Positions 23,801-38,800 of a DNA stretch of 64,000 nucleotides are shown piece after piece (position 1 is the stretch's first letter; the number at the start of each line of letters is the position of its first letter). Origin of the DNA: Gigantopelta aegis (Eukaryota > Mollusca > Gastropoda > Neomphalida > Peltospiridae). Under the pieces are notes generated by a model, which saw only the letters and a list, made by a program, of their open reading frames with translations, ran no database searches and was not told the DNA's origin. The position numbers were made by a program, and so were the translations under genes. Location: NCBI RefSeq assembly GCF_016097555.1, contig NC_054704.1:99832343-99896342 (forward strand), read 5' to 3'.

Positions 23801-26800
23801 TGATGTACCAATCATGGGGCAATCCCTGGAATGCACTTATCTGTCTTTGATGTACCAATCATGGGGCAATCCCTGCAATGCACTTATCTGTCTTTGATGT
23901 ACCAATCATGGGGCAATCCCTGGAATGCACTTATCTGTCTTTGATGTACCAATCATGGGGCAATCCCTGGAATGGGAACTAATATATCTTTGATGTACCA
24001 ATCATGGGGCAATCCCTGGAACACACTTATCTGTCTTTGATGTACCAATCATGGGGTAATCCCTGCAATGCACTTATCTGTCTTTGATGTACCAATCATG
24101 GGGCAATCCCTGGAATGGGAACTAATATGTCTTTGATGTACCAATCATGGGGCAATCCCTGGAATGCACTTATCTGTCTTTGATGTACCAATCATGGGGC
24201 AATCCCTGGAATGGGAACTAATGTCTTTGATGTACCAATCATGGGGCAATCCCTGGAATGGGAACTAATATGTCTTTGATGTACCAATCATGGGGCAATC
24301 CCTGGAATGGGAACTAATATGTCTTTGATGTACCAATCATGGGGCAATCCCTGGAATGCACTTATCTGTCTTTGATGTACCAATCATGGGGCAATCCCTG
24401 GAGTGCACTTATCTGTCTTTGATGTACCAATCATGGGGCAATCCCTGGAATGGGAACTAATATGTCTTTGATGTACCAATCATGGGGCAATCCCTGGAAT
24501 GGGAACTAATATGTCTTTGATGTACCAATCATGGGGCAATCCTTGGAATGGGAACAAATATGTCTTTGATGTACCAATCATGGGGCAATCCCTGGAATGG
24601 GAACTAATGTCTTTGATGTACCAATCATGGGGCAATCCCTGGAATGGGAACTAATATGTCTTTGATGTACCAATCATGGGGCAATCCCTGGAATGGGAAC
24701 TAATATGTCTTTGATGGGGCAATCCCTGGAATGCACTTATCTGTCTTTGATGTACCAATCATGGGGCAATCCCTGGAATGGGAACTAATATGTCTTTGAT
24801 GTACCAATCATGGGGCAATTCCTCGAATGGGAACTAATATATGTTGAAGGGAACTGATCGTATGACCCATACACTCAGGTCAACACTCTACCACTGAACT
24901 AGATCCCTTCTAGCCAACACCCCAACCCACACATCAGCTGGTATGACCCATACACCCAAGTCAACACTCTACCACTGAACTAGATCCCTTCTGGCCAACA
25001 CCCCAACCCACACATTAGCTCGTATGACCCATACACTCGGTCAACACTCTACCACTGAACTAGATCCCTTCTGGCCAACACCCCAACCCACACATCAGTA
25101 ACACTGACTCCTAACAACAATAATCTTTGTCTGCTTTCAGAATGTAGAGCACTCACCATCTTGGAGCAGTTTCCACATGACTTGATGGAATTCTTCCTGT
25201 CGGCGCTGGCGCTCGTCCACTCGGAGCACACAACATGTTTGACCATCGCACCGCAGTGACAGCGCATGCGGATACGGCTTGTACACGGCAGGCAGGCGCC
25301 CGGGTGACATGACTTGAGACACTTGTGGGTGCAGCCCTCCGGTCTCCGCTTAACACAGGGTCGCTCGCAGTGTTGACAGTTACTGCCAGCCTAGTAATAA
25401 CAAGTGGAGAGAGCTTAACACAGGGTCGCTCGCAGTGTTGACAGTTACTGCCAGCCTAGTAATAACAAGTGGAGAGAGCTTAACACAGGGCAGTTCGCAG
25501 TGTTCACAGTTACTGCCAGCCTAGTAATAACGGAGAGAACTTAACACAGGGTCGCTCGCAGTGTTAACAGTTACTGCCAGCCTAGTAATAACAAGTGGAG
25601 AGAGCTTAACACAGGGTCGCTTGCAGTGTTCAGTTACTGCCAACCTAGTAATAACAAGTTGAGAGAACTTAACACAGGGTCGCTCGCAGTGTTCACAGTT
25701 ACTGCCAGCCTAGTACTAACTTAACACAGGGTCTCTAGAGAGAGCTTAACACAGGGTCGCTCGCAGTGTTCAGTTACTGCCAACCTAGTAATAACAAGTT
25801 GAGAGAACTTAACACAGGGTCGCTCGCAGTGTTCACAGTTACTGCCAGCCTAGTACTAACAAGTGGAGAGAGCTTAACACAGGGTCTCTCGCAGTGTTCA
25901 GTTACTGCCAACCTAATAATAACAAGTTGAGAGAACTTAACACAGGGTCGCTCGCAGTGTTCAGTTACTGCCAACCTAGTAATAACAAGTGGAGAGAACT
26001 TAACACAGGGTCGCTCGCAGTGTTCACAGTTACTGCCAGCCTAGTAATAACAAGTGGAGAGAACTTAACACAGGGTCGCTCGCACTGTTCACAGTTACTG
26101 CCAGCCTAGTACTAACAAGTGGAGAGAGCTTAACACAGGGTCACTCGCAGTGTTCAGTTACTGCCAACCTAGTACTAACAAGTGGAGAGAGCTTAACACA
26201 GGGTCACTCGCAGTGTTCAAAGTTACTGCCAGCCTAGTAATAACAAGTAGAGTTAAAATTAATTAATTAATCATCAGATATTGGATATCAAACATTTGGT
26301 AATTTTGACATATAGTCTTAGGGAGGAAACCCGCAACATTTTTTTATTACATACAATCCCACAGACAGGATAGCACATACCACAACCTTTTGATATACCA
26401 ATTGTGGTGCACTGGCTGGAACAATTAATAGCCCCAAGGGTTCACAGACAGGGAGTGATCCTTGACCGACGGCACATCAAGCAGGTGCTTTACCACTGTG
26501 CTATGTCCTGTCCCAACAAGTAGAGATTAACTGAGAATGAGTAAAGATCCTGTTAAGACATTTGAAACGTGTGTTTACAAAACTGTGTGCCTATATGACT
26601 ATATATAGGTTTTTAGCTCGAGGGGTTAAGAATTTCACTTTTAGGTGGATTTCAACCCCAATCCCTTCTATTTTAGGTGTCAGACATATTTCAAAATGAT
26701 CATACATGGTATAGGTTTCCCACTGACATCATACCAAGGTGTACATACCACATGGTTGTTGGCTGCATTAGTTACAGCATGACAGTCCAGAGAACAGGAG

Positions 26801-29800
26801 TGGTTCCCACACACGAGCTCTCGGCCGCACTTTCTGCCACACGAATACTTCTCAACCTTAGAGCACTCAACCATCGAAGTCTGAAAAAATTAAACCCCAG
26901 CAAAATTACACATACAGTGGACTCTTTATTTAAACTGGATTCACCTGGTGTTAATGAAATACACCAGTATACCAGACCAGACTGCTGGATTAGACAAGTT
27001 TAACCAAGCTATTGTCATGGAATGCTATGTACCCTAAAATCTTGAAAATTAATGGAGATATTTTTATAATTTTTAGATACATGGTAATAAGAGAACTGCT
27101 GGTTAAACTTGGTCAAAGCACATGAAATGCAGTGTCCATTTCAAACTAACAGACGCACTTATAATCTGTTTTGTTTTAGATACATGGTAATAAGAGAACT
27201 GCTGGTTAAACTTGTCAAAGCACATGAAATGCAGTGTCCATTTCAAACTAACAGAGGCACTTATAATCTGTTTTGTTTTAGATACATGGTAATAAGAGAA
27301 CTGCTGGTTAAACTTGGTCAAAGCACATGAAATGCAGTGTCCATTTTAAACTAACAGGGGCACTTATAATCTGTTTTGTTTTAGATACATGGTAATAAGA
27401 GAACTGCTGGTTAAACTTGGTCAAAGCACATGAAATGCAGTGTCCATTTCAAACTAACAGACGCACTTATAATCTGTTTTGTTTTAGATACATGGTAATA
27501 AGAGAACTGCTGGTTAAACTTGGTCAAAGCACATGAAATGCAGTGTCCATTTCAAACTAACAGAGGCACTTATAATCTGTTTTGTTTTAGATACATGGTA
27601 ATAAGAGAACTGCTGGTTAAACTTGGTCAAAGCACATGAAATGCAGTGTCCATTTCAAACTAACAGAGGCACTTATAATCTGTTTTGTTTTAGATACATG
27701 GTAATAAGAGAACTGCTGGTTAAACTTGGTCAAAGCACATGAAATGCAGTGTCCATTTCAAACTAACAGAGGCACTTATAATCTGTTTTGTTTTAGATAC
27801 ATGGTAATAAGAGAACTGCTGGTTAAACTTGGTCAAAGCACATGAAATGCAGTGTCCATTTCAAACTAACAGAGGCACTTATAATCTGTTTTGTTTTAGA
27901 TACATGGTAATAAGAGAACTGCTGGTTAAACTTGGTCAAAGCACATGAAATGCAGTGTCCATTTCAAACTAACAGACGCACTTATAATCTGTTTTGTTTT
28001 AGATACATGGTAATAAGAGAACTGCTGGTTAAACTTGGTCAAAGCACATGAAATGCAGTGTCCATTTCAAACTAACAGAGGCACTTATAATCTGTTTTGT
28101 TTTAGATACATGGTAATAAGAGAACTGCTGGTTAAACTTGGTCAAAGCACATGAAATGCAGTGTCCATTTCAAACTAACAGAGGCACTTATAATCTGTTT
28201 TGTTTTAGATACATGGTAATAAGAGAACTGCTGGTTAAACTTGGTCAAAGCACATGAAATGCAGTGTCCATTTCAAACTAACAGAGGCACTTATAATCTG
28301 TTTTGTTTTAGATACATGGTAATAAGAGAACTGCTGGTTAAACTTGGTCAAAGCACATGAAATGCAGTGTCCATTTCAAACTAACAGAGGCACTTATAAT
28401 ATGTTTTGTTTTAGATACATGGTAATAAGAGAACTGCTGGTTAAACTTGGTCAAAGCACATGAAATGCAGTGTCCATTTCAAACTAACAGAGGCACTTAT
28501 AATCTGTTTTTTTTTAGATACATGGTAATAAGAGAACTGCTGGTTAAACTTGGTCAAAGCACATGAAATGCAGTGTCCATTTCAAACTAACAGACGCACT
28601 TATAATCTGTTTTGTTTTAGATACATGGTAATAAGAGAACTGCTGGTTAAACTTGGTCAAAGCACATGAAATGCAGTGTCCATTTCAAACTAACAGAGGC
28701 ACTTATAATCTGTTTTGTTTTAGATACATGGTAATAAGAGAACTGCTGGTTAAACTTGGTCAAAGCACATGAAATGCAGTGTCCATTTCAAACTAACAGA
28801 GGCACTTATAATCTGTTTTGTTTTAGATACATGGTAATAAGAGAACTGCTGGTTAAACTTGGTCAAAGCACATGAAATGCAGTGTCCATTTCAAACTAAC
28901 AGAGGCACTTATAATCTGTTTTGTTTTAGATACATGGTAATAAGAGAACTGCTGGTTAAACTTGGTCAAAGCACATGAAATGCAGTGTCCATTTCAAACT
29001 AACAGAGGCACTTATAATCTGTTTTGTTTTAGATACATGGTAATAAGAGAACTGCTGGTTAAACTTGGTCAAAGCACATGAAATGCAGTGTCCATTTCAA
29101 ACTAACAGAGGCACTTATAATCTGTTTTGTTTTAGATACATGGTAATAAGAGAACTGCTGGTTAAACTTGGTCAAAGCACATGAAATGCAGTGTCCATTT
29201 CAAACTAACAGACGCACTTATAATCTGTTTTGTTTTAGATACATGGTAATAAGAGAACTGCTGGTTAAACTTGGTCAAAGCACATGAAATGCAGTGTCCA
29301 TTTCAAACTAACAGAGGCACTTATAATCTGTTTTGTTTTAGATACATGGTAATAAGAGAACTGCTGGTTAAACTTGGTCAAAGCACATGAAATGCAGTGT
29401 CCATTTCAAACTAACAGGGGCACTTATAATCTGTTTTGTTTTAGATACATGGTAATAAGAGAACTGCTGGTTAAACTTGGTCAAAGCACATGAAATGCAG
29501 TGTCCATTTCAAACTAACAGACGCACTTATAATCTGTTTTGTTTTAGATACATGGTAATAAGAGAACTGCTGGTTAAACTTGGTCAAAGCACATGAAATG
29601 CAGTGTCCATTTCAAACTAACAGAGGCACTTATAATCTGTTTTGTTTTAGATACATGGTAATAAGAGAACTGCTGGTTAAACTTGGTCAAAGCACATGAA
29701 ATGCAGTGTCCATTTCAAACTAACAGAGGCACTTATAATCTGTTTTGTTTTAGATACATGGTAATAAGAGAACTGCTGGTTAAACTTGGTCAAAGCACAT

Positions 29801-32800
29801 GAAATGCAGTGTCCATTTCAAACTAACAGAGGCACTTATAATCTGTTTTGTTTTAGATACATGGTAATAAGAGAACTGCTGGTTAAACTTGGTCAAAGCA
29901 CATGAAATGCAGTGTCCATTTCAAACTAACAGAGGCACTTATAATCTGTTTTGTTTTAGATACATGGTAATAAGAGAACTGCTGGTTAAACTTGGTCAAA
30001 GCACATGAAATGCAGTGTCCATTTCAAACTAACAGACGCACTTATAATCTGTTTTGTTTTAGATACACAGACGCACTTATAATCTGTTTTGTTTTAGATA
30101 CATGGTAATAAGAGAACTGCTGGTTAAACTTGGTCAAAGCACATGAAATGCAGTGTCCATTTCAAACTAACAGAGGCACTTATAATCTGTTTTGTTTTAG
30201 ATACATGGTAATAAGAGAACTGCTGGTTAAACTTGGTCAAAGCACATGAAATGCAGTGTCCATTTCAAACTAACAGAGGCACTTATAATCTGTTTTGTTT
30301 TAGATACATGGTAATAAGAGAACTGCTGGTTAAACTTGGTCAAAGCACATGAAATGCAGTGTCCATTTCAAACTAACAGAGGCACTTATAATCTGTTTTG
30401 TTTTAGATACATGGTAATAAGAGAACTGCTGGTTAAACTTGGTCAAAGCACATGAAATGCAGTGTCCATTTCAAACTAACAGACGCACTTATAATCTGTT
30501 TTGTTTTAGATACATGGTAATAAGAGAACTGCTGGTTAAACTTGGTCAAAGCACATGAAATGCAGTGTCCATTTCAAACTAACAGAGGCACTTATAATCT
30601 GTTTTGTTTTAGATACATGGTAATAAGAGAACTGCTGGTTAAACTTGGTCAAAGCACATGAAATGCAGTGTCCATTTCAAACTAACAGAGGCACTTATAA
30701 TCTGTTTTGTTTTAGATACATGGTAATAAGAGAACTGCTGGTTAAACTTGGTCAAAGCACATGAAATGCAGTGTCCATTTCAAACTAACAGACGCACTTA
30801 TAATCTGTTTTGTTTTAGATACATGGTAATAAGAGAACTGCTGGTTAAACTTGGTCAAAGCACATGAAATGCAGTGTCCATTTCAAACTAACAGAGGCAC
30901 TTATAATCTGTTTTGTTTTAGATACACGGTAATAAGAGAACTGCTGGTTAAACTTGGTCAAAGCACATGAAATGCAGTGTCCATTTCAAACTAACAGAGG
31001 CACTTATAATCTGTTTTGTTTTAGATACATGGTAATAAGAGAACTGCTGGTTAAACTTGGTCAAAGCACATGAAATGCAGTGTCCATTTCAAACTAACAG
31101 ACGCACTTATAATCTGTTTTGTTTTAGATACATGGTAATAAGAGAACTGCTGGTTAAACTTGGTCAAAGCACATGAAATGCAGTGTCCATTTCAAACTAA
31201 CAGAGGCACTTATAATCTGTTTTGTTTTTATTACGTACCCTCAAATTATTTTGTGGCAGAAAAACTGGAATAGTATACTTTGATTGTTCTAGTTTACACA
31301 GAAATCAGGATAACAGATATGCTGGTTTGGAGAGTACATCATATATGAACATGTGCTTATTGTTTTCATTTATGACAGACATTACAGTCTAATTTATTTT
31401 AAAATATAGTAGTGACATAATGGCTACAGTAGCAGGTTGTAAGTGCAGACAACAAGACTTAAAACTTTAGATGTTAGATGTTACTGTATCAATAATGAAG
31501 TCACATTTTTCAGTTGTTAGTTGGTTTAAATCAGTGACAGGCAGGTACTTGAATATTTCAAAAACAGTTAAGTAAATAATTTCTTTGACAATCACATATT
31601 ACGTCTTTTAAGATTTAAGCTCATTTAGCTATAACCAAACGCTATTTTTGTTGGCAAAAGCACACAGTACCTATGTGTTGAAAGAATTTAAGAGAATTTT
31701 CAACTGAAGTGTTCATACATAAAGATTCATCAAAATTATATTTTGTCAAGTTGGTGAAAGTTATAGTCCTACAAGCAATCCATGTCCCCTACCGGGCCCA
31801 ACACATTTTCTTTACTCCTAGGTTCAAGGGCCATAACTGTGTAAAAACATTTCAGTTGCCATGAAAATCAAACTTGATCTGTAACAGTACAAGATAAAAC
31901 TATATCAAAAAATTTAGCTCAATATCTGCAATATTATTAAAAAAAGCATCTGGAAAGCTATATGTGGGACAGTCAGACAGATGGACAGATAGACACCTAA
32001 TAAAGAAAAGATTACCTCTTGACCTCCTTTACACTCGACTGGCAGCGGCACCTTACAGGCAGGACACGGCTGTTTGACGGTTTTATATTTTATAAAGTTG
32101 GTGACAGTTATAGTAATGCGTCTGTTAGGTACTAAACCATTACCTCGTGACCTCCTTTACACTCAACTGGCAGCGGCACCTTACAGGCAGGACACGGCTG
32201 TTTGACAGTCTCCACCACAGTACGGGGCCGGCCGTCCCAGGGACCTGCTCTAGGTGTCTGAAATAAACCAAAACTACACTGACTATTTATCATCAACAAC
32301 TGAAAAAACTAAATACACATAAATTTCTAATCATGAGTGGGTTTGGCACTCTCAATGACAAATATATCTGTAAGTAATAAAACAATTTGTGTTCAAGAAG
32401 CTTTATTCTCGTTATTACTAAATGACTAAAAAACAGATCGCCAAATAAATGGCATCAATAATGTAACAATATTATATTGCATAAAACCGAAGTGTTTCCC
32501 TTTTTCCGTGAATACTACTATTTGAGTGGGCTCACTCTGTACATAGCCAAATTAGCCAACTTGTAATTTTTATAAACAAGTCACTACTACATTTAGTCTT
32601 TAACTAATAAAATATTCCTTAGATTAACCACATTTAAATCCTTTAAAAAAAATACCCTACATATCTGAAAACTGGCTGAACCAAAATTTGTTCTAGTGTT
32701 ATGTGAGCCCTGACAATGGTAGTCTATACCTAGTAAGTTGTAGTGATAGCTCTCTAAATCAAACACCCACGCAATCAAGTAAAATGTCTCATTTTATGGC

Positions 32801-35800
32801 TATCTGATTGAGAGATATTCTGTTCCGATATCTAAAAAGAGACTGTGAAAAATGTCCACTTTTAATGAAATTCTGATTTACTGAGAGTTCAGTTTTGAGA
32901 AGTTTCATTGTTTAAACTGGTATATTGCACATTTTCACTTGGTGTAACTGAACCCTATTTTCAGTAATGTTATCACTCTATTGTAAAAGATGATTTATTG
33001 TGTAGGAAAACCTTATTGTGGCCAGTATTTAAGATCTGTCAAATATTTAAGGAAAATATGCAGGTTGTTTTATTATTTTTTTGGTATTAAATGTATTAGC
33101 CTACATTATCTTGAACTTTGATCTTGACAACGTCATGACAAGCTGCAGGACAAATGTGTTGACACTTGGGAAGTTGTAACGAGCACGTCTGACGACAAGT
33201 AGGGCACTCGTCAAAGTGACAGCGATGAGGAACGCGCAACGGATGGTGGCAAGCACTTGGATTTCTACAAAACAAACACACGATATGCTTTAGATATTCA
33301 AACAGCTAATATGTTAACTAACAATCTGAGTGTGTCAATTAGACATTCAAACAGCTAATATGTTAACTAACAATCTGAGTGTGTCAATTAGACATTCAAA
33401 CAGCTAATATGTTAACTAACAATCTGAGTGTGTCAATTAGACATTCAAACAGCTAATATGTTAACTAACAATCTGAGTGTGTCAATTAGACATTCAAACA
33501 GCTAATATGTTAACTAACAATCTGAGTGTGTCAATTAGACATTCAAACAGCTAATATGTTAACTAACAATCTGAGTGTGTCAATTAGACATTCAAACAGC
33601 TAATATGTTAACTAACAATCTGAGTGTGTCAATTAGACATTCAAACAGCTAATATGTTAACTAACAATCTGAGTGTGTCAATTAGACATTCAAACAGCAA
33701 GTATTCCAATTACAAATTTGAGTAAATTCACAATTTATATTACAAAACAACCTGAAGTAAAAAAAAAGAGTAAAATATACTGATAAAAAAGTTTTGCAAT
33801 TTGGTAAATGAATGAAAAAGTGAAATCAACACTGGATTTAACTGATGCATCATTTGTCAGTATAAGAAATGGATGGACGGATGGATGGGTTTGGGTGGAT
33901 GAATGGATGGATGGATGGTAAAGTTTGTTTTATTTAAAGACGCCACTAGAGGATGGATGGATGGATGGATGGTAAAGTTTGTTTTATTTAAAGACGCCAC
34001 TAGAGGATGGTTGGATGGATGGATGGATGGTAAAGTTTGTTTTATTTAAAGACGCCACTAGAGGATGGTTGGATGGATGGATGGTAAAGTTTGTTTTATT
34101 TAAAGACGCCACTAGAGGATGGATGGATGGATGGATGGATGGTAAAGTTTGTTTTATTTAAAGACGCCACTAGAGGATGGTTGGATGGATGGATGGATGG
34201 TAAAGTTTGTTTTATTTAAAGACGCCACTAGAGGATGGATGGATGGATGGATGGTAAAGTTTGTTTTATTTAAAGACGCCACTAGAGGATGGATGGATGG
34301 ATGGATGGTAAAGTTTGTTTTATTTAAAGACGCCACTAGAGGATGGTTGGATGGATGGATGGTAAAGTTTGTTTTATTTAAAGACGCCACTAGAGGATGG
34401 TTGGATGGATGGATGGTAAAGTTTGTTTTATTTAAAGACGCCACTAGAGGATGGATGGATGGATGGATGGTAAAGTTTGTTTTATTTAAAGACGCCACTA
34501 GAGGATGGTGGATGGATGGATGGATGGTAAAGTTTGTTTTATTTAAAGACGCCACTAGAGGATGGATGGATGGATGGATGGATGGTAAAGTTTGTTTTAT
34601 TTAAAGACGCCACTAGAGGATGGTTGGATGGATGGATGGTAAAGTTTGTTTTATTTAAAGACGCCACTAGAGGATGGTTGGATGGATGGTTTTATTTAAA
34701 GACGCCATGGTAAAGTTTTGTTTTATTTAAAGACGCCACTAGAGGATGGATGGATGGATGGATGGATGGTAAAGTTTGTTTTATTTAAAGACGCCACTAG
34801 AGGATGGATGGATGGATGGATGGTAAAGTTTGTTTTATTTAAAGACGCCACTAGAGGATGGATGGATGGATGGATGGTGGTAAAGTTTGTTTTATTTAAA
34901 GACGCCACTAGAGGATGGATGGATGGATGGATGATGGTAAAGTTTGTTTTATTTAAAGACGCCACTAGAGGATGGATGGATGGATGGATGGTAAAGTTTG
35001 TTTTATTTAAAGACGCCACTAGAGGATGGATGGATGGATGGATGGTAAAGTTTGTTTTATTTAAAGACGCCACTAGAGGATGGATGGATGGATGGATGGT
35101 AAAGTTTGTTTTATTTAAAGACGCCACTAGAGGATGGATGGATGGATGGATGGTAAAGTTTGTTTTATTTAAAGACGCCACTAGAGGATGGATGGATGGA
35201 TGGATGGTAAAGTTTGTTTTATTTAAAGACGCCACTAGAGGATGGATGGATGGATGGATGGATGGTAAAGTTTGTTTTATTTAAAGACGCCACTAGAGGA
35301 TGGATGGATGGATGGATGGTAAAGTTTGTTTTATTTAAAGACGCCACTAGAGGATGGATGGATGGATGGATGGTAAAGTTTGTTTTATTTAAAGACGCCA
35401 CTAGAGGATGGATGGATGGATGGATGGATGGTAAAGTTTGTTTTATTTAAAGACGCCACTAGAGGATGGATGGATGGATGGATGGTAAAGTTTGTTTTAT
35501 TTAAAGACGCCACTAGAGGATGGTTGGATGGATGGATGGTAAAGTTTGTTTTATTTAAAGACGCCACTAGAGGATGGATGGATGGATGGATGGATGGTAA
35601 AGTTTGTTTTATTTAAAGACGCCACTAGAGGATGGATGGATGGATGGATGGATGGTAAAGTTTGTTTTATTTAAAGACGCCACTAGAGGATGGTGGATGG
35701 ATGGATGGATGGTAAAGTTTGTTTTATTTAAAGACGCCACTAGAGGATGGATGGATGGATGGATGGTAAAGTTTGTTTTATTTAAAGACGCCACTAGAGG

Positions 35801-38800
35801 ATGGATGGATGGATGGATGGATGGTAAAGTTTGTTTTATTTAAAGACGCCACTAGAGGATGGTTGGATGGATGGATGGATGGTAAAGTTTGTTTTATTTA
35901 AAGACGCCACTAGAGGATGGATGGATGGATGGATGGTAAAGTTTGTTTTATTTAAAGACGCCACTAGAGGATGGATGGATGGATGGATGGATGGTAAAGT
36001 TTGTTTTATTTAAAGACGCCACTAGAGGATGGATGGATGGATGGATGGTAAAGTTTGTTTTATTTAAAGACGCCACTAGAGGATGGTGGATGGATGGTAA
36101 AGTTTGTTTTATTTATGGGATGGATGGATGGTAAAGTTTGTTTTATTTAAAGACGCCACTAGAGGATGGATGGATGGATGGATGGATGGTAAAGTTTGTT
36201 TTATTTAAAGACGCCACTAGAGGATGGATGGATGGATGGATGGATGGTAAAGTTTGTTTTATTTAAAGACGCCACTAGAGGATGGATGGATGGATGGATG
36301 GTAAAGTTTGTTTTATTTAAAGACGCCACTAGAGGATGGATGGATGGATGGATGGTAAAGTTTGTTTTATTTAAAGACGCCACTAGAGGATGGATGGATG
36401 GATGGATGGATAAAGTTTGTTTTATTTAAAGACGCCACTAGAGGATGGATGGGATGGATGGATGGTAAAGTTTGTTTTATTTAAAGACGCCACTAGAGGA
36501 TGGTATGGATGGATGGATGGATGGTAAAGTTTGTTTTATTTAAAGACGCCACTAGAGGATGGATGGATGGATGGATGGATGGTAAAGTTTGTTTTATTTA
36601 AAGACGCCACTAGAGGATGGATGGATGGATGGATGGTAAAGTTTGTTTTATTTAAAGACGCCACTAGAGGATGGATGGATGGATGGATGGTAAAGTTTGT
36701 TTTATTTAAAGACGCCACTAGAGGATGGTGGATGGATGGATGGATGGTAAAGTTTGTTTTATTTAAAGACGCCACTAGAGGATGGATGGATGGATGGATG
36801 GATGGTAAAGTTTGTTTTATTTAAAGACGCCACTAGAGGATGGATGGATGGATGGATGGTAAAGTTTGTTTTATTTAAAGACGCCACTAGAGGATGGATG
36901 GATGGATGGATGGTAAAGTTTGTTTTATTTAAAGACGCCACTAGAGGATGGATGGATGGATGGATGGTAAAGTTTGTTTTATTTAAAGACGCCACTAGAG
37001 GATGGTTGGATGGATGGATGGATGGTAAAGTTTGTTTTATTTAAAGACGCCACTAGAGGATGGATGGATGGATGGATGGATGGTAAAGTTTGTTTTATTT
37101 AAAGACGCCACTAGAGGATGGATGGATGGATGGATGGTAAAGTTTGTTTTATTTAAAGACGCCACTAGAGGATGGATGGATGGATGGATGGATGGTAAAG
37201 TTTGTTTTATTTAAAGACGCCACTAGAGGATGGATGGATGGATGGATGGTAAAGTTTGTTTTATTTAAAGACGCCACTAGAGGATGGATGGATGGATGGA
37301 TGGTAAAGTTTGTTTTATTTAAAGACGCCACTAGAGGATGGATGGATGGATGGATGGATGGTAAAGTTTGTTTTATTTAAAGACGCCACTAGAGGATGGA
37401 TGGATGGATGGATGGTGGTAAAGTTTGTTTTATTTAAAGACGCCACTAGAGGATGGATGGATGGATGGATGGTAAAGTTTGTTTTATTTAAAGACGCCAC
37501 TAGAGGATGGATGGATGGATGGATGGTAAAGTTTGTTTTATTTAAAGACGCCACTAGAGGATGGATGGATGGATGGATGGTAAAGTTTGTTTTATTTAAA
37601 GACGCCACTAGAGGATGGATGGATGGATGGATGGTAAAGTTTGTTTTATTTAAAGACGCCACTAGAGGATGGATGGATGGATGGATGGTAAAGTTTGTTT
37701 TATTTAAAGACGCCACTAGAGGATGGTTGGATGGATGGATGGTAAAGTTTGTTTTATTTAAAGACGCCACTAGAGGATGGATGGATGGATGGATGGTAAA
37801 GTTTGTTTTATTTAAAGACGCCACTAGAGGATGGGATGGATGGATGGATGGTAAAGTTTGTTTTATTTAAAGACGCCACTAGAGGATGGATGGATGGATG
37901 GATGGATGGTAAAGTTTGTTTTATTTAAAGACGCCACTAGAGGATGGATGGATGGATGGATGGATGGTAAAGTTTGTTTTATTTAAAGACGCCACTAGAG
38001 GATGGATGGATGGATGGATGGATGGTAAAGTTTGTTTTATTTAAAGACGCCACTAGAGGATGGATGGATGGATGGATGGTGGTAAAGTTTGTTTTATTTA
38101 AAGACGCCACTAGAGGATGGATGGATGGATGGATGGTAAAGTTTGTTTTATTTAAAGACGCCACTAGAGGATGGATGGATGGATGGATGGATGGTAAAGT
38201 TTGTTTTATTTAAAGACGCCACTAGAGGATGGATGGATGGATGGATGGTATGGATGGATGGTAAAGTGGATTGTTTTTGTTTTATTTAAAGACGCCACTA
38301 GAGGATGGTTGGATGGATGGATGGATGGTAAAGTTTGTTTTATTTAAAGACGCCACTAGAGGATGGATGGATGGATGGATGGTAAAGTTTGTTTTATTTA
38401 AAGACGCCACTAGAGGATGGATGGATGGATGGATGGATGGTAAAGTTTGTTTTATTTAAAGACGCCACTAGAGGATGGATGGATGGATGGATGGTAAAGT
38501 TTGTTTTATTTAAAGACGCCACTAGAGGATGGATGGATGGATGGATGGTAAAGTTTGTTTTATTTAAAGACGCCACTAGAGGATGGTTGGATGGATGGAT
38601 GGATGGTAAAGTTTGTTTTATTTAAAGACGCCACTAGAGGATGGATGGATGGATGGATGGATGGTAAAGTTTGTTTTATTTAAAGACGCCACTAGAGGAT
38701 GGATGGATGGATGGATGGTAAAGTTTGTTTTATTTAAAGACGCCACTAGAGGATGGATGGATGGATGGATGGATGGTAAAGTTTGTTTTATTTAAAGACG

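Noticed and set aside
22676..24840. CRISPR-like regular repeats
   Set aside because: There are no unique spacers and no cas genes; all positions of the units are repeated. This is a eukaryotic tandem array. The same holds for the other arrays.
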